Under the pieces are notes generated by a model. It searched no databases, was not told where the DNA came from, and saw only the letters and a program-made list of their open reading frames with translations. Shown in pieces: positions 1-8,310 of a stretch of 9,389 nt of DNA (positions are counted from its first letter, which is position 1; each line of letters opens with the position of its first letter). Source of the DNA: Rhodoferax sp. (GTDB lineage Bacteria; Pseudomonadota; Gammaproteobacteria; Burkholderiales; Burkholderiaceae_C); NCBI GenBank assembly GCA_030683195.1, contig JAUXQA010000480.1, forward strand, positions 1-9,389. Reading direction: 5' to 3'. A program made the position numbers and the translations under genes.

Positions 1-1307
1 ACCGCCGGGCGCACCACCGGAATACCCAGCAAATCGGCCTGAAACTGCATCAACAGGTTGTTGATGCAGGCACCACCGTCAACCCGCAACTCGGCCACGG
101 AAACTCCACCCGCCTGCACGGCGTCCCGGCTCATGGCTTGCAGGAGCGCGGCGCTCTGGAATGCAATGCTTTCCAGGGAGGCGCGCGCAATGTGCGCAAG
201 TGTGCTGCCCCGCGTCAGCCCGGTGATGGTGCCCCGCGCATCGGGTTTCCAGTAGGGGGCACCCAGCCCGGTGAAGGCGGGTACCACCATCACGCCGCCA
301 GCGTCCGGCACGCTTTCGGCCAGCGCCTGTACTTCCCCACTGTGGGGAATGGCCTGCAAGCCGTCGCGCAGCCATTGCACTACCGCACCGCCCACAAAGA
401 CGCTGCCCTCCATGGCGAATTCGGTCTGCGCGCTGGCCTGCGCCGCACTGGTGGTGATGAGTCCGTTGTGCGAGGTCTGAAACGTGCCGCCAGTGTGCAT
501 GAGCATGAAGCAACCGGTGCCGTAGGTGTTTTTGACCATACCGGCTTTGAAGCAGGCTTGGCCAAACAAGGCGCTTTGCTGGTCGCCAGCCACACCGCCG
601 ATGGGGATGGCATGGCCCAGCAGGTGGGGCGCGACTTCGCCATAGAGCGCGCTGGAGGGTTTAACCTCAGGCATCAGGCAAGCCGGAATGTCGAGGGCCT
701 GTAGCAACTCGGGGTCCCACTGGTTGCTGTGCACGTTGAAGAGCATGGTGCGCGAGGCGTTGCTGACATCAGTGGTGTGCACGGCGCCGTCGGTCAGGCG
801 CCAGATCAGCCAGGCGTCCACGGTGCCAAAGGCCAGCTCGCCGTTGGCAGCCTGTTCCCGGGCGTGGGGCACGTTGTCCAGAATCCATTTGAGTTTGGTG
901 CCGGAGAAATATGCATCCACCAGCAAGCCGGTTTTGGCATGAATGAGGTCCGCCAGACCGCGTTCGCGCAGATCGACACAGGTGGGTTCGGCGCGTCGGT
1001 CTTGCCACACGATGGCGTTGTGAATTGGCAGGCCTGTCTTGCGGTTCCAGACCACGGTGGTTTCACGCTGGTTGGTGATGCCGATGGCGCGAACCTGATG
1101 GGCCTGAATCCCCGCTTTGGCGAGGGCATCGCGCGCCGTGGCGAGCTGGGTGCGCCAAATTTCCTGAGGATCGTGTTCAACCCAGCCCGGCTGCGGGTAA
1201 ATTTGGGGTAACTCCAGCTGCGACTGGGCCACTACGCGGCCCTCAACGTTGAACACGATGCTGCGCGAGCTGGAGGTGCCCTGGTCAAGTGCAAGTAGGT
1301 AGGTCAT
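1..1307 (-). CDS. glpK: Glycerol kinase, C-terminus beyond the window edge
   Basis: Transfers the ATP gamma-phosphate to glycerol, giving sn-glycerol-3-phosphate in the cytosol and trapping imported glycerol. About 435 residues are visible of the roughly 500 usual; the last 60 or so lie outside the window. Seen: the N-terminal FGGY phosphate-binding motif LDQGTSSSR (residues 7-15), ITNQRET with the glycerol-binding R81-E82, VDAYFSGTK with Y133, AGDQQ with the catalytic-base candidate D242, then NTYGTGCFMLM, PAFTGLGAPYW and LRVDGGACINN. These align closely with E. coli GlpK. The start at 1307 (MTYLLALDQGT) is preferred; an in-frame ATG at 1319 would add four residues, and neither has a clear Shine-Dalgarno sequence. 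It lies 56 bp downstream of glpR on the same strand, so the two are probably co-transcribed. The stretch between YG (222-223) and the GVAGDQQ motif lacks the glycine-rich fructose-bisphosphate loop of E. coli GlpK. Confidence 0.97.
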   Translation of the reverse strand, partial: MTYLLALDQGTSSSRSIVFNVEGRVVAQSQLELPQIYPQPGWVEHDPQEIWRTQLATARDALAKAGIQAHQVRAIGITNQRETTVVWNRKTGLPIHNAIVWQDRRAEPTCVDLRERGLADLIHAKTGLLVDAYFSGTKLKWILDNVPHAREQAANGELAFGTVDAWLIWRLTDGAVHTTDVSNASRTMLFNVHSNQWDPELLQALDIPACLMPEVKPSSALYGEVAPHLLGHAIPIGGVAGDQQSALFGQACFKAGMVKNTYGTGCFMLMHTGGTFQTSHNGLITTSAAQASAQTEFAMEGSVFVGGAVVQWLRDGLQAIPHSGEVQALAESVPDAGGVMVVPAFTGLGAPYWKPDARGTITGLTRGSTLAHIARASLESIAFQSAALLQAMSRDAVQAGGVSVAELRVDGGACINNLLMQFQADLLGIPVVRPA

Positions 1308-1363
1308 GGCGATTGGCATTGGTTCGGTGAAAGGATATGCGGCGACCCGAAGGGCAGACCGGT

Positions 1364-2131
1364 TCAGGTCAGAGACACCTCAAGGCGCACCTGGGCTTCA
1401 GTCAGCAGGGCAGGAAACGGGTCTGGCGGAGTCGCATCGGTGAACAGGCGGTCAATTTGCGACAGGTTGGCTACTTCGACCATGGCGGGGCGGTTGAATT
1501 TGCTGATGTCTGCGGCCAGCCAGACTTCCCGTGCGTGAGAAATGATGGTCTGCGACACCTTCACCTCTCGGTAATCAAAATCGCGCAGGGAGCCGTCTGC
1601 CTCGATCCCGGAAATCCCGATCAAGGCTATGTCCACCTTGAACTGCCGTATGAAATCCACGGCGGCTTCCCCAACGATGCCTTGGTCTCGTCCCCGCACC
1701 ACGCCACCCACCACAATCACTTCACATTTCGGGTTGGTGCTAAGGACGCTTGCTACATTGAGATTGTTGGTTATGACCCGCAAGCCGGTGTGCTGGCGTA
1801 GCGCGCGGGCAATGGCCTCGGTGGTGGTGCCGATGTTCAGAATGAGCGAGCAGTCGTTGGGCACGGCAGCGGCGACAGCACGGGCAATGCGCTGCTTGCC
1901 ATCTGCGTTGAGGCTCTCTCGGTGCTGGTGGGCTATGTTTTCAATCGTCGAACTGGGTACCCGCACCCCTCCATGAAAGCGTGTCAGCAGCCCTTCGTCA
2001 GCCAGGCGCTGCACATCCCGGCGTACGGTTTGCAGCGTCACGCCGAGGGCGTCGGCTAGTTGCTCCACCGTGACCGAGCCTTGGGCGCGGACGGCGCCAA
2101 GCAAGGTGAGTTGTCGGGGGTTTGGATTCAT
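1364..2131 (-). CDS. glpR: DeoR-family glycerol-3-phosphate regulon repressor
   Basis: DNA-binding repressor of glycerol genes, expected to release its operators when glycerol-3-phosphate binds. The 255-residue protein has the usual family length. Seen: an N-terminal DeoR helix-turn-helix (about residues 5-57, recognition segment GVTLQTVRRDVQRLADEG), the linking RFHGGVRVPSS, and a C-terminal sugar-phosphate sensor domain with NIGTTTEAIA (99-108), TNNLNVA, GGVVRGRDQGIVGEAAVDFI and GISGIEADGSLRDFDYREV. The last motif closely matches E. coli GlpR (GISGIDSDGSLLEFDYHEV), which supports assignment as GlpR rather than a generic DeoR protein. The ATG at 2131 is chosen because MNPNPRQLTLL matches the normal DeoR N-terminus; a TTG at 2149 would add six unconserved residues. 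It is transcribed divergently from the transporter operon and sits upstream of glpK, the expected place for a regulator controlling both transcripts. Autoregulation is likely but inferred. Confidence 0.93.
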   Translation of the reverse strand: MNPNPRQLTLLGAVRAQGSVTVEQLADALGVTLQTVRRDVQRLADEGLLTRFHGGVRVPSSTIENIAHQHRESLNADGKQRIARAVAAAVPNDCSLILNIGTTTEAIARALRQHTGLRVITNNLNVASVLSTNPKCEVIVVGGVVRGRDQGIVGEAAVDFIRQFKVDIALIGISGIEADGSLRDFDYREVKVSQTIISHAREVWLAADISKFNRPAMVEVANLSQIDRLFTDATPPDPFPALLTEAQVRLEVSLT

Positions 2132-2184
2132 CGTGTGTTTGTATCCCAAATGTCAGGTGGAATGGACTTTAAAACGAATCAAAA

Positions 2185-2214
2185 AGAATAAACATAGGGT
2201 AAATACCCGGTAAA
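2185..2214 (-). promoter_or_regulatory. Possible sigma-70-like promoter for glpR-glpK
   Basis: Read on the minus strand, TTTACC (2214-2209) and TATTCT (2190-2185) are separated by 18 bp, and each matches four of six consensus positions. The placement, about 55 bp before the glpR ATG, is sensible. AACGAA-type repeats abut or overlap both elements, which would suit repression by GlpR. In an A/T-rich spacer such partial matches arise easily, so this is a weak call. Confidence 0.25.
2197..2208. repeat. 12 bp palindrome in the divergent control region
   Basis: GGGTAAATACCC has perfect 5 bp arms (GGGTA/TACCC) around a 2 bp centre. It lies between the two groups of AACGAA repeats and inside the spacer of the candidate glpR promoter. 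The position suits a binding site for a dimeric regulator other than GlpR, but nothing identifies the protein, and chance cannot be excluded. Confidence 0.4.
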
Positions 2215-2290
2215 AACGAATTGAAACGAACAATAATTATCCAAATCGAAATTTCATTCGGTCATCCACTCAATTCATAAAGGTAGCGTG

Positions 2291-3364
2291 ATGCAGTTGA
2301 CTCTTGAGGGCATCAGCAAAAAGGTCGGACCACAAACCTGGCTGTACGACATGAGCCTGGCGCCGCGCAGCGGGGCCGTGACGGTCTTGCTGGGTGCCAC
2401 CCAGTCGGGTAAGACCAGCCTGATGCGCATCATGGCCGGCTTGGATGTGCCAACCGCCGGGCAGGTCCGGGTGGATGGTCAAAGCGTGGTGGGAATGCCG
2501 GTGCGGGAGCGTAACGTCGCCATGGTGTACCAGCAGTTCATCAACTATCCGTCACTCAAGGTGCGTGACAACATCGCCTCGCCTTTGAAGCTGCGCGGTG
2601 AAAAGGGCATCGATCAGCGGGTGCGGGAACTGGCCGAGAAGCTGCATATCGAGATGTTCCTTGATCGCTACCCGTCCGAGTTGTCAGGCGGACAGCAGCA
2701 GCGCGTGGCGCTGGCGCGTGCCTTGGCCAAGGGGGCCCCTTTGATGCTGCTCGACGAGCCGCTGGTGAATCTGGATTACAAGTTGCGTGAAGAGCTGCGC
2801 GATGAGTTGAGTGCCTTGTTTGCAGTCGGCAACTCTACGGTGATTTACGCCACAACCGAGCCTGGTGAGGCACTGTTGCTCGGCGGCTATACCGCCGTCC
2901 TGGATGCGGGCGAGTTGCTGCAATACGGCCCGACGGCGGAGGTGTTTCATAACCCCAAGTCGTTGCGCGTGGCCCGTGCGTTCAGCGATCCGCCCATGAA
3001 TTTGTTGACGGCGACCAGGATGAGCGGTGGCATTGGCCTGCAAGACGGATCCACACTGAACTTGGCTTTGCCAGCGACACCGACCTCCAGTTTCACGGTG
3101 GGCATGCGCTCCAGCGCCTTGCGCGTAGTCGCCGTACCAGGTGATGTCAGTTTGCAAGGCCGGGTGGAGTTGGCCGAAATCTCGGGCTCCGATACCTTTG
3201 TGCATGTGGACACGCCAGTGGGTGAGCTGGTCGCGCAGTTGACCGGTGTTCATTACTTTGACCTGGGAGCGGCGGTGACCTTGTATTTCAATCCAGCACA
3301 CTTGTACGTGTTTGACGCCAGCGGGGCGCTGCTGCTGTCTCCTGTGCGCGGCGGAGGGCGCTGA
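2291..3364 (+). CDS. glpS: Glycerol ABC transporter ATP-binding subunit GlpS
   Basis: A 357-residue cytoplasmic ATPase of the MalK/UgpC-like sugar importer class, expected to pair with GlpT and drive glycerol import through GlpP/GlpQ. Seen: Walker A GATQSGKTS (35-43, with ATQ in place of the usual PSG), Q-loop YQQF (80-83), a canonical LSGGQ signature (131-135), Walker B LMLLDEP (151-157) with the catalytic-glutamate candidate E156, and D-loop LVNLD (158-162). The H-loop is abnormal: where MalK-type proteins read VTHD, this one reads ATTE, placing T189 at the histidine position. A C-terminal extension of about 120 residues resembles the TOBE/regulatory region of MalK-like ATPases. The ATG at 2291 follows AAAGG; a GTG one codon earlier is a poorer choice. 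It is the first gene of the plus-strand operon, and only one base separates its stop from the glpT ATG. The symbol follows the rhizobial glpSTPQUV naming. Confidence 0.9.
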   Translation: MQLTLEGISKKVGPQTWLYDMSLAPRSGAVTVLLGATQSGKTSLMRIMAGLDVPTAGQVRVDGQSVVGMPVRERNVAMVYQQFINYPSLKVRDNIASPLKLRGEKGIDQRVRELAEKLHIEMFLDRYPSELSGGQQQRVALARALAKGAPLMLLDEPLVNLDYKLREELRDELSALFAVGNSTVIYATTEPGEALLLGGYTAVLDAGELLQYGPTAEVFHNPKSLRVARAFSDPPMNLLTATRMSGGIGLQDGSTLNLALPATPTSSFTVGMRSSALRVVAVPGDVSLQGRVELAEISGSDTFVHVDTPVGELVAQLTGVHYFDLGAAVTLYFNPAHLYVFDASGALLLSPVRGGGR

Positions 3365-3365
3365 G

Positions 3366-4442
3366 ATGGCACGCATTGAACTCGATCTGGCCCATGCCTA
3401 CAAAGCCAATCCCCAGCAAGACAGTGACTACGCGTTGCTGCCTTTGAAGATGACGTTTGAAGATGGCGGAGCCTATGCTTTGCTCGGGCCTTCGGGCTGC
3501 GGCAAAACCACCATGCTCAATATCATGTCGGGGCTGGTTGCGCCGTCCATTGGCAGCGTTCGCTTTGATGGGCGTGACGTCACCAAAGCATCGCCCCAGG
3601 AGCGCAACATTGCGCAGGTTTTTCAGTTTCCTGTGATTTACGACACCATGACGGTGGCTGAAAATCTGGCTTTCCCGCTGCGCAACCGCAAGGTGCCACA
3701 GGATCAGATCGATAAGCGCGTGGGCGAAATCGCAGAGATGCTGGAGATGAGTGGCCAGTTGAATCAGCGTGCCTCCGGACTGGCTGCCGATGCCAAGCAA
3801 AAGATTTCACTGGGCCGCGGCTTGGTGCGCCCGGATGTGTCGGCGGTGTTGTTTGACGAGCCTTTGACCGTGATTGATCCCCACCTCAAATGGCAACTGC
3901 GGCGCAAGCTCAAGCAGATTCACCACGAGCTGAAGCTGACGCTCATTTACGTGACGCATGACCAGGTAGAAGCATTGACCTTTGCAGAGCAGGTCGTGGT
4001 CATGACCCGTGGCCGCGCCGTGCAAGTGGGGTCAGCGGCGGACTTGTTTGAGCGACCCCGTCATACGTTTGTCGGTCACTTCATCGGCTCTCCCGGTATG
4101 AATTTCTTACCTGCCCAAATGGATGAGCAGGGGTTGAAGGTGGGTGGCATGCCTTTGCCTTTACTGGCAGGACGGACCTTGCCGTTGGGTGACATCAAGC
4201 TGGGTGTGCGCCCTGAATATCTCAGTCTGGTTCCGGCTGACACCACCGGGGCGCTGCCGATGGCAGTGGCACAGGTTCAGGACGTGGGAACCCATGTCAT
4301 GTTGACAGCCACGCTGGCGGGGCAGGTGCTCAAGGCGCGCTTGTCCCCGGATGTCGCCCAGATGGCAGTTGGCCAGACCGTCTGGCTTCAGGTGATGAGC
4401 GAGCACACCTGTTTTTATATAGATGAGGAGATCGTGCCATGA
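3366..4442 (+). CDS. glpT: Glycerol ABC transporter ATP-binding subunit GlpT
   Basis: The second ATPase of the importer, 358 residues. (This glpT is the ABC gene name, not the glycerol-3-phosphate antiporter GlpT of enteric bacteria.) Seen: canonical Walker A GPSGCGKTT (41-49), Q-loop VFQFP (85-89), Walker B AVLFDEP (160-166) with E165, and an intact H-loop VTHD with H198. The signature motif is lost: alignment through the following KISLGRGLVR puts LAADA (139-143) where LSGGQ should be. The C-terminal region (about 240-358) looks TOBE-like, with GVRPEYLSL. The start at 3366 (MARIELDLAHAY) follows a strong GGAGGG ribosome-binding site lying inside the end of glpS; an upstream in-frame alternative at 3312 would only read into glpS. 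Its stop overlaps the glpP start as ATGA, which suggests translational coupling. Its defects complement those of GlpS, pointing to an obligate heterodimer. Confidence 0.9.
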   Translation: MARIELDLAHAYKANPQQDSDYALLPLKMTFEDGGAYALLGPSGCGKTTMLNIMSGLVAPSIGSVRFDGRDVTKASPQERNIAQVFQFPVIYDTMTVAENLAFPLRNRKVPQDQIDKRVGEIAEMLEMSGQLNQRASGLAADAKQKISLGRGLVRPDVSAVLFDEPLTVIDPHLKWQLRRKLKQIHHELKLTLIYVTHDQVEALTFAEQVVVMTRGRAVQVGSAADLFERPRHTFVGHFIGSPGMNFLPAQMDEQGLKVGGMPLPLLAGRTLPLGDIKLGVRPEYLSLVPADTTGALPMAVAQVQDVGTHVMLTATLAGQVLKARLSPDVAQMAVGQTVWLQVMSEHTCFYIDEEIVP

Positions 4443-5332
4443 GCACCACCACCAAGCCAGTGAATCAGAAAGCCTGGTTTTTGATCTTGCCGATGTTGAT
4501 TTGCGTTGCATTCTCAGCCGTGTTGCCGCTGATGGTCGTGGTCAATTACTCTGTGCAGGACATCATTTCTCCCGACCGTCGGGTGTTTGTCGGGGTGGAA
4601 TGGTTTGCTGCCATCATGCGCGACGAAGAGCTGCACGGTGCCTTGGGGCGACAGTTGCTGTACTCCTTTTCAGTGCTGGCCGTAGAGCTGCCCCTGGGCA
4701 TTTTGTTGGCTTTGTCAATGCCGGCGCAAGGCTGGCGCGCATCAGTAGTGCTCGTCATCGTGTCGCTTTCCCTGCTGATTCCCTGGAATGTGGTGGGCAC
4801 TATTTGGCAAATTTTTGGACGTACCGACATCGGCTTGATGGGCGCTGCGTTGCAGGGTATGGGTATTGAATACAGCTACACCGGCAATGCCTTGCATGCC
4901 TGGTTGACGGTGCTGTTGATGGATGTGTGGCACTGGACGCCGTTGGTGGCTTTGTTGGGATACGCCGGTTTGCGCTCGATACCGGATGCCTACTATCAGG
5001 CGGCCAGTATTGATGGGGCCAGCAAGTTCGCGGTGTTCTGGTATGTACAGTTGCCCAAGATGCGGGGTGTGCTGATGATTGCGGTGCTGCTGCGCTTCAT
5101 GGACAGTTTCATGATCTACACCGAGCCCTTTGTTCTGACAGGTGGCGGGCCGGGTAACTCAACCACCTTCTTGTCTCAGTTCCTGACGCAAAAGGCGGTG
5201 GGGCAGTTTGATCTGGGGCCGGCCGCCGCGTTTTCGTTGATCTATTTCCTGATTATCTTGCTGATGTGTTTTATCTTGTACAACTGGATGCAGCGCGTTG
5301 GCACCCAGGAAAAGGAGGGTGGTCATGATTAA
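4439..5332 (+). CDS. glpP: Glycerol ABC transporter permease GlpP
   Basis: An inner-membrane subunit of 297 residues belonging to the MalF/UgpA-like binding-protein-dependent transport permeases; with GlpQ it should form the channel. Seen: a short cytoplasmic N-terminus, then hydrophobic segments at roughly 12-36, 72-95, 101-124, 152-178, 209-232 and 262-284, giving about six membrane helices. The EAA loop that docks on the ATPase is at 187-206 (QAASIDGASKFAVFWYVQLP), with glutamine in place of the first glutamate of the consensus. A GGGPGNSTTFL segment (235-245), typical of MalF-type permeases, lies before the last helix. The start ATG shares bases with the glpT stop (ATGA) and is preceded by GAGGAG. 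The gene overlaps glpQ by 8 bp. Assignment to glycerol rather than another sugar or polyol rests on the neighbours. Confidence 0.9.
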   Translation: MSTTTKPVNQKAWFLILPMLICVAFSAVLPLMVVVNYSVQDIISPDRRVFVGVEWFAAIMRDEELHGALGRQLLYSFSVLAVELPLGILLALSMPAQGWRASVVLVIVSLSLLIPWNVVGTIWQIFGRTDIGLMGAALQGMGIEYSYTGNALHAWLTVLLMDVWHWTPLVALLGYAGLRSIPDAYYQAASIDGASKFAVFWYVQLPKMRGVLMIAVLLRFMDSFMIYTEPFVLTGGGPGNSTTFLSQFLTQKAVGQFDLGPAAAFSLIYFLIILLMCFILYNWMQRVGTQEKEGGHD

Positions 5333-6137
5333 GCCGAAGTTTCAGAAACGCACACTGTTTCTGTTTGCCTACATCATCTTTGCTTTGTTGCCCATCTACT
5401 GGATGATCAACATGTCGTTCAAGACCAACAACGAGATAGTGGCGGGCTTCTCCCTGTTTCCAAACGATTTCACTTGGGCCAACTACAGAACCATTCTGAC
5501 TGACCCGGCCTGGTACTCTGGTTACATCAATAGCTTGATCTATGTGGCGATCAACACGGTGATCTCTTTGACAGTGGCGCTGCCTGCGGCCTATGCGTTT
5601 TCGCGCTACAGCTTTCTGGGTGACAAACATGTTTTTTTCTGGCTGCTGACCAACCGTATGACCCCGCCTGCGGTGTTCTTGTTGCCGTTCTTTCAGTTGT
5701 ACTCGTCGGTAGGCCTGATGGACACTCACATCGCTGTGGCGCTGGTTCATCTGCTGTTCAACGTCCCGCTGGCGGTCTGGATTTTGGAAGGGTTCATGAG
5801 CGGAATCCCTCGTGAAATCGATGAAACAGCCTATATCGATGGTTATTCGTTCCCCAAATTCTTTATCCGAATTTTTCTGCCATTGATCAAGGCTGGAGTT
5901 GGTGTCGCCGCCTTCTTCTGTTTCATGTTCAGCTGGGTGGAGTTGTTGTTGGCACGCACCCTGACCAGCGTCAATGCCAAGCCGATTGCCGCCACCATGA
6001 CGCGCACAGTGTCAGCCTCGGGCATGGATTGGGCCACGCTGGCTGCAGCAGGTGTCTTGACTATCGTGCCAGGCGCCATCGTGATCTGGTTTGTGCGTAA
6101 TTACATCGCGAAGGGTTTCGCGATGGGCCGTGTTTAA
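5325..6137 (+). CDS. glpQ: Glycorol ABC transporter permease GlpQ (glycerol importer)
   Basis: The second inner-membrane permease, 270 residues, of the MalG/UgpE type. (It is unrelated to the glycerophosphodiester phosphodiesterase also called GlpQ.) Seen: a first helix at about 10-30 followed by MSFKTNNEI, typical of MalG-like proteins, further hydrophobic segments at roughly 69-92, 104-128, 133-156, 188-208 and 238-257, and a canonical EAA loop, EIDETAYIDGYSFPKFFIRI, at 164-183 followed by FLPL. The C-terminus FVRNYIAKGFAMGRV matches the usual ending of this family. The ATG at 5325 is chosen because it follows a strong AAGGAGG; a TTG at 5298 would begin deep inside glpP. The overlap with the glpP stop suggests translational coupling and equal production of the two channel halves. 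glpU follows after 11 bp. Confidence 0.9.
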   Translation: MIKPKFQKRTLFLFAYIIFALLPIYWMINMSFKTNNEIVAGFSLFPNDFTWANYRTILTDPAWYSGYINSLIYVAINTVISLTVALPAAYAFSRYSFLGDKHVFFWLLTNRMTPPAVFLLPFFQLYSSVGLMDTHIAVALVHLLFNVPLAVWILEGFMSGIPREIDETAYIDGYSFPKFFIRIFLPLIKAGVGVAAFFCFMFSWVELLLARTLTSVNAKPIAATMTRTVSASGMDWATLAAAGVLTIVPGAIVIWFVRNYIAKGFAMGRV

Positions 6138-6148
6138 AGGGGTACTCA

Positions 6149-6457
6149 ATGTTTGAATGGATGGCCTGGACCACGCCCGTAGCGGTCTTTTTTACTTGCA
6201 TCCTGTTCATGTTGCTGGGAATGACAGTCTGGGAAATAAAGTCCCCAACCAGCATGCGTCGTGGCTTTTTGCCGCTGGCGACCACACGAGGTGATCGATT
6301 GTTCATCGGTCTGCTGGCGGCTGCTTATGTCAATCTGGCGTTTGTTGGCCTCAGTGGCAAGTTGACGGTGTGGCTGGCGCTCGAGGCAGAGCCTTCCATC
6401 TGGTTCAGTTTTGTGGTGTCGCTGGCCTTGCTGGGTCTGATCATGCGCAAGGGCTAA
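6149..6457 (+). CDS. glpU: Small integral membrane protein, DUF2160 family (GlpU)
   Basis: A 102-residue hydrophobic protein of unknown biochemical role. It is recognised by size, operon position and general character as the DUF2160-type small membrane protein that accompanies glycerol ABC transporters; glpU follows the rhizobial naming. Seen: hydrophobic stretches at about 8-28, 50-70 and 82-98, which suggests three membrane helices; a central basic loop MRRGFLPLATTRGDR (36-50); and the C-terminal MRKG. No catalytic motif or signal peptide is visible. An AGGGG ribosome-binding site precedes the ATG. It sits 11 bp after glpQ and before glpV, inside the transporter operon, so an accessory or assembly role in the permease complex is plausible. 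That role is inferred only from context. Confidence 0.8.
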   Translation: MFEWMAWTTPVAVFFTCILFMLLGMTVWEIKSPTSMRRGFLPLATTRGDRLFIGLLAAAYVNLAFVGLSGKLTVWLALEAEPSIWFSFVVSLALLGLIMRKG

Positions 6458-6519
6458 CCCTGTTTTCTTGAAGGATCGGCTTGTCGTCCCCTGGAGCCGA
6501 AGTAGCCTTTGAAACAGGG
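6458..6519 (+). other. Nested stem-loop in the glpU-glpV spacer
   Basis: Outer arms CCCTGTTT (6458-6465) and AAACAGGG (6512-6519) are perfectly complementary. Inside them, TCGGCT (6476-6481) pairs with AGCCGA (6495-6500) around a 13-base loop, and AAGG (6471-6474) can pair with CCTT (6506-6509) between the two stems. The whole forms one long interrupted hairpin starting just after the glpU stop and ending before the glpV ribosome-binding site. There is no T-run after it, so it is not a standard intrinsic terminator. It may protect or delimit mRNA segments so that the binding protein is made in excess of the permeases; this function is inferred. Confidence 0.55.
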
Positions 6520-6545
6520 GTGAACAACAAACGAGGAGATTGAGT

Positions 6546-8276
<1,731 letters not shown>

Positions 8277-8310
8277 ACCGTGTCGGATAGATCAGTTTAA
8301 GCTGACCTGT

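Larger units (their letters stand above)
2132..2290. promoter_or_regulatory. Divergent glpR/glpS control region with AACGAA-type repeats
   Basis: This A/T-rich spacer must hold the promoters for both divergent transcripts. AACGAA occurs at 2173-2178, 2215-2220 and 2225-2230, with near matches AAAGAA at 2183-2188 and ATCGAA at 2245-2250. The pairs 2173/2183 and 2215/2225 start 10 bp apart, and 2245 lies a further 20 bp on, so members of each cluster face the same side of the helix. An inverted TTCG follows at 2257-2260, and GAAATTTC (2248-2255) is a perfect palindrome. E. coli GlpR half-sites contain the same TTCG/CGAA core, so these are the best candidate GlpR operators. No convincing -35/-10 pair is visible for glpS; AATAAT at 2232-2237 could be a -10 but lacks a good -35. 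The glpS ribosome-binding site is AAAGG at 2279-2283, just before the ATG at 2291. Confidence 0.6.

Noticed and set aside
138..704. Plus-strand open frames of up to 188 codons across the first 1.2 kb
   Set aside because: The minus strand of this stretch encodes an uninterrupted, highly conserved glycerol kinase, so these are shadows.
1308..1363. Small CCC-GAA-GGG hairpin in the glpR-glpK spacer
   Set aside because: The stem is three base pairs in a G+C-rich stretch, too short to distinguish from chance.
2132..2290. A CRP-type site (TGTGA-N6-TCACA) in the divergent spacer
   Set aside because: No TGTGA/TCACA half-site pair with suitable spacing is present.
2684..3376. A 230-codon minus-strand open frame opposite glpS
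   Set aside because: It is antisense to conserved ATPase coding sequence, has a low-complexity Q/H/R-rich translation and no plausible ribosome-binding site.
6458..6545. An intrinsic terminator after glpU
   Set aside because: The inverted repeat is real, but the outer stem is followed by GTGAACAAC rather than a T-run, so a terminator call is not supported.
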